DNA of 18,254 nucleotides, taken from an uncultured Haemophilus sp. (GTDB lineage Bacteria > Pseudomonadota > Gammaproteobacteria > Enterobacterales > Pasteurellaceae). Shown in pieces: positions 15,602-18,254 of this stretch; the stretch's first letter is position 1; each line of letters starts with the position of its first letter. The stretch spans positions 1 through 18,254 of the forward strand of contig CAUGKJ010000004.1 of NCBI GenBank assembly GCA_959600045.1, in the 5' to 3' direction. The notes under the pieces were generated by a model. The model was not told the DNA's origin and searched no databases. It was given only the letters and a program-made list of their open reading frames with translations. The translations under genes were made by a program, and so were the position numbers.

Positions 15602-16804
15602 ATGAGCTTGAGCGGAAAGCGTATTGTTGTCGGGATTACAGGGGGCATCGCCGCCTATAAAACCATTGAGTTTATTCGTTTATTACGCAAATCTAACGCA
15701 GAAGTTCGAGTGGCTTTAACACCCGCTGCCGCTGAATTTGTCACACCTTTAACGCTACAAGCCATTTCGGGCAATGCGGTTTCTCAATCTTTACTTGATC
15801 CTCAAGCTGAATTAGCCATGGGGCATATTGAGCTGGCCAAATGGGCTGATGCGATTGTGATTGCGCCAGCCAGTGCTGATTTTATTGCGCGTTTAACCGT
15901 TGGAATGGCAAATGATTTACTCAGTACGATTTGTCTTGCGACAAGTGCCCCTATTTTGCTTGCACCGGCGATGAATCAGCAAATGTACCGCCAGGCGATT
16001 ACACAACAAAATTTAACCGCTCTTTCTGCGCGAGGTATTCACTTTGTGGGGCCAAATAGTGGCTTTCAAGCTTGTGGCGATGTGGGCGCAGGGAGAATGT
16101 CTGAACCCGCTGAAATTTTTGAGTCGCTTCAATCACTTTTTGATGTTCAACAAGATTTAGCTGATTTAAGTGTCACTATTACAGCTGGTCCGACGCGTGA
16201 AGCTATCGATCCTGTTCGTTATATTTCTAATCACAGCTCTGGCAAAATGGGCTTTGCAATTGCTGAGGCTTTTGCTAAACGTGGTGCGAATGTTACCTTA
16301 ATTGCAGGTCCTGTTAATCTCGCTACGCCGAAAAACGTTCATCGTATTGATGTGACAACCGCCCATGAAATGTGGCAAGCCTCTCTTGAAAGTGCGGTCA
16401 AAAATCGTATCTTTATTGGCTGTGCCGCAGTAGCAGATTATCGAGTTGCGGAAGTTGCCGAGCAAAAAATTAAGAAAACCAATGATAACGATGAGCTTTC
16501 TCTTAAATTGGTGAAAAATCCAGACATTATCGCAAGTGTGGCAAGTTTAGAAAAAGATCGTCCATTTGTCGTAGGCTTTGCAGCTGAAACGCAAAATGTT
16601 GCTGAATATGCGAAGAGCAAACTTCAACGAAAAAATTTAGATATGATTTGTGCCAATGATGTATCGGGTGGACAAGTATTCGGACAAGATCAAAATGCCT
16701 TGCAGATCTTTTGGAAAATAGGCGAAAAATCGTTGCCGTTGGCTGACAAAAATAAATTGGCAGAAGTGTTAGTCACTGAAATTGTTGAGCATTATCACAA
16801 ATAA
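15602..16804 (+). CDS. coaBC: CoaBC, bifunctional phosphopantothenoylcysteine decarboxylase / phosphopantothenate-cysteine ligase
   Basis: Catalyses two consecutive steps of coenzyme A synthesis: joining 4'-phosphopantothenate to cysteine, then decarboxylating to 4'-phosphopantetheine. The N-terminal FMN-binding CoaC half shows [10 protein letters not shown] (11-20), catalytic His75 ([10 protein letters not shown]), the PAMNQQMY substrate clamp (122-129) and Cys158 in [13 protein letters not shown]. The CoaB half starts around 190 with [19 protein letters not shown] and [13 protein letters not shown]. The length, 400 aa, is close to E. coli Dfp (406). It heads a plus-strand run coaBC-dut-slmA, divergent from radC. 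A USS at 16390-16398 is translated as SAVK. Confidence 0.97.
   Translation: MSLSGKRIVVGITGGIAAYKTIEFIRLLRKSNAEVRVALTPAAAEFVTPLTLQAISGNAVSQSLLDPQAELAMGHIELAKWADAIVIAPASADFIARLTVGMANDLLSTICLATSAPILLAPAMNQQMYRQAITQQNLTALSARGIHFVGPNSGFQACGDVGAGRMSEPAEIFESLQSLFDVQQDLADLSVTITAGPTREAIDPVRYISNHSSGKMGFAIAEAFAKRGANVTLIAGPVNLATPKNVHRIDVTTAHEMWQASLESAVKNRIFIGCAAVADYRVAEVAEQKIKKTNDNDELSLKLVKNPDIIASVASLEKDRPFVVGFAAETQNVAEYAKSKLQRKNLDMICANDVSGGQVFGQDQNALQIFWKIGEKSLPLADKNKLAEVLVTEIVEHYHK
16390..16398 (+). repeat. DNA uptake signal sequence (USS) inside coaBC
   Basis: Perfect AAGTGCGGT followed by CAAAAATC. It is read in frame as part of ESAVKN in the CoaB domain. Confidence 0.85.
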
Positions 16805-16833
16805 AATACGCTCAAAATTCATTGGGTTTTGTG

Positions 16834-16842
16834 ACCGCACTT
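16834..16842 (-). repeat. DNA uptake signal sequence (USS)
   Basis: Perfect AAGTGCGGT on the minus strand in the 73-bp coaBC-dut gap. No inverted partner, so not a terminator. Confidence 0.85.
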
Positions 16843-16877
16843 TTGTATGACAGATTTCTTTTAAAGGATAAATAAGC

Positions 16878-17333
16878 ATGAAAAAAATTGATGTAAAAAT
16901 TTTAGATAGCCGTATTGGCAACGAATTTCCTTTACCAACCTATGCAACCGAAGGTTCAGCAGGTTTGGATTTACGAGCATTGCTGGAAGAGAGCATTGAA
17001 ATTCAACCAGGCGAAACCAAACTTATCCCAACAGGCCTTTCAATTTATATTGCCGATCCGAACCTTGCAGCGGTAATTCTGCCTCGTTCTGGTTTGGGTC
17101 ATAAACACGGTATCGTATTAGGTAACTTAGTGGGCTTAATTGATTCAGATTACCAAGGCCCACTCATGGTATCAGTATGGAATCGTGGTCATGAACCGTT
17201 CAAAATTGAAGTTGGTGACCGTATTGCGCAATTAGTCTTTGTGCCAGTCGTACAAGCAGAATTCAATATTGTCAGCGAATTTACCGAAACTGAACGCGGT
17301 GAGGGCGGTTTTGGTCATTCAGGTAAAAAATAA
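16878..17333 (+). CDS. dut: Deoxyuridine triphosphatase (dUTPase)
   Basis: Hydrolyses dUTP to dUMP and pyrophosphate, keeping uracil out of DNA and supplying dTMP synthesis. All five trimeric dUTPase motifs are visible: AGLDLRA (28-34), [11 protein letters not shown] (69-79), [13 protein letters not shown] (86-98), [11 protein letters not shown] (113-123) and [11 protein letters not shown] (140-150). At 151 aa it equals the usual bacterial length. AAAGGA lies about 10 nt before the ATG. It lies between coaBC and slmA in the conserved order, 3 nt before slmA. Confidence 0.97.
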   Translation: MKKIDVKILDSRIGNEFPLPTYATEGSAGLDLRALLEESIEIQPGETKLIPTGLSIYIADPNLAAVILPRSGLGHKHGIVLGNLVGLIDSDYQGPLMVSVWNRGHEPFKIEVGDRIAQLVFVPVVQAEFNIVSEFTETERGEGGFGHSGKK

Positions 17334-17336
17334 ACT

Positions 17337-17990
17337 ATGGTAGAACAATTATCTCTCGTAGAAGTTGATGAGATTGCCGCGGAAATCAAACCGCCAAAAA
17401 TCGAAAAACGTACGGTAAAAGAACGTCGGCAACAAGTGTTGACGGTGCTTACCCATATGCTGCATTCTGAACGCGGAATGGAGCGTATGACGACAGCGCG
17501 TTTAGCGGAAGAAGTAGGGGTGTCAGAAGCGGCTCTTTATCGTTACTTCCCAAGTAAAACCAAAATGTTTGAAGCGTTGATCGATAATATCGAAGCGAAT
17601 TTATTTAGCCGTATCACCACATCAATTCGTAATGAAATCAATACGATGAATCGAGTGCGTGACATTATGCAGATGATCCTCGACTTTGCACGTAAAAACC
17701 CAGGTTTAACCCGTATTTTGACTGGACATGCATTGATGTTTGAAGAGCCACTTTTACAGGCTCGTGTCGCGCAATTTTTTGATCGTCTTGAAATGCAATT
17801 TGTGAATATTTTACAAATGCGCAAATTACGTGAAGGGCGCGGTTTTAACGTTGATGAACGTATTATTGCAGGGCATTTAGTGACCCTTTGTGAAGGGCAG
17901 TTTATGCGTTATGTCCGCACAAACTTCCGTTTAGGCGCCAATCAAAGTTTTGAACAGCAATGGCGTTTTCTAGAACCACTTTTTGCTTAA
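17337..17990 (+). CDS. slmA: SlmA, nucleoid-occlusion factor (TetR family)
   Basis: DNA-binding protein that, when bound to its chromosomal sites, blocks FtsZ assembly over the nucleoid. The TetR-type helix-turn-helix is at about 50-75 ([24 protein letters not shown]), and the SlmA-specific core [16 protein letters not shown] is present. At 217 aa it is about 20 residues longer than E. coli SlmA (198), mainly from an acidic and lysine-rich N-terminal extension (residues 1-25). It starts 3 nt after the dut stop with a weak AGG sequence, so translation is probably coupled to dut. Confidence 0.96.
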   Translation: MVEQLSLVEVDEIAAEIKPPKIEKRTVKERRQQVLTVLTHMLHSERGMERMTTARLAEEVGVSEAALYRYFPSKTKMFEALIDNIEANLFSRITTSIRNEINTMNRVRDIMQMILDFARKNPGLTRILTGHALMFEEPLLQARVAQFFDRLEMQFVNILQMRKLREGRGFNVDERIIAGHLVTLCEGQFMRYVRTNFRLGANQSFEQQWRFLEPLFA

Positions 17991-18011
17991 TTGACTTTAG
18001 TTGATAAATAT

Positions 18012-18254
18012 ATGATTATTCCGTGGCAAGAATTGCCAACCGAAACCTTAGAAAACATTGTGGAAAGTGTGGTACTTAGAGAAGGTACCGATTATGGTTC
18101 ACACGAATTTTCGTTAGAACAAAAAAAACAACACCTACTAAACAAGATTCACAATGGAAGTGCTGTGATTGTTTGGTCAGAATTACATGAATCCATTGAT
18201 ATAAAAGATAAAATGGAATTTCTATGTAATGAATGCTGCTGGTTTGGATGTAAG
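18012..18254 (+). CDS. yheU: UPF0270 (YheU-family) protein, 3' end outside the window
   Basis: Partial open frame of 81 codons running off the right edge. MIIPWQELPTETLENIVES, LREGTDYGSHEFSLEQKK and AVIVWSELHESIDI match the YheU/UPF0270 family. E. coli YheU is about 72 aa and similar small proteins in Haemophilus are slightly longer, so the stop is probably just beyond the edge. The tail visible here is cysteine-rich (FLCNECCWFGCK, four Cys in the last 12 residues), unlike E. coli YheU. It begins 21 nt after slmA with no clear ribosome-binding site. Function is unknown. Confidence 0.8.
   Translation, partial: MIIPWQELPTETLENIVESVVLREGTDYGSHEFSLEQKKQHLLNKIHNGSAVIVWSELHESIDIKDKMEFLCNECCWFGCK

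Overview
The window looks like chromosomal DNA from a Pasteurellaceae species of the Haemophilus influenzae / H. parainfluenzae / Aggregatibacter branch. The DNA is AT-rich. It carries twelve perfect copies of the 9-mer AAGTGCGGT (either strand), mostly with the flanking T/A-rich extension typical of the Haemophilus-type DNA uptake signal sequence (USS). The gene order mutM-rpmG-rpmB-radC / coaBC-dut-slmA is the conserved gammaproteobacterial order. I cannot fix the species from sequence alone.

Left part (12-7705, minus strand): a cytochrome c nitrite reductase (Nrf) locus. It reads nrfA (pentaheme nitrite reductase), nrfB (pentaheme electron carrier), nrfC (Tat-exported 4x[4Fe-4S] protein) and nrfD (membrane quinol dehydrogenase). 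A terminator hairpin follows, then the haem-lyase genes nrfE (CcmF-like), a CcmG/DsbE-like thioredoxin and a fused nrfF-nrfG (CcmH-like) gene. Electrons would run quinol -> NrfD -> NrfC -> NrfB -> NrfA, reducing nitrite to ammonium in the periplasm. The nrfA upstream region has an FNR-like box and, 30 bp further upstream, a perfect NarP-type 7-2-7 box. The nrfF-nrfG gene appears broken by a net loss of about 31 nt, which separates the CxxC domain from the membrane anchor and TPR domain.

Middle (7706-12400): a 470-bp intergenic region containing a terminator-like hairpin and promoter candidates, then a 1440-residue trimeric autotransporter adhesin on the plus strand. The adhesin has an extended signal peptide, a head of about 14-residue repeats dense in N-X-S/T sequons, four neck motifs, a stalk and a YadA-type anchor. 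A strong terminator follows. This gene has no core USS.

Right part (12470-18254): a DUF554/YqgA membrane protein (+); then mutM, rpmG, rpmB and radC on the minus strand; then coaBC, dut, slmA and the start of a YheU/UPF0270 gene on the plus strand. The rpmB promoter is near-consensus and is followed by a leader of about 115 nt with several mutually exclusive pairings. A SlmA-site-like palindrome lies near the coaBC start.

I see no CRISPR array, tRNA, rRNA, IS element or phage gene. The most unusual items are the broken haem-lyase gene beside an intact nrfABCDE, the sequon-dense polar-core head of the adhesin, and the switch-like rpmB leader.
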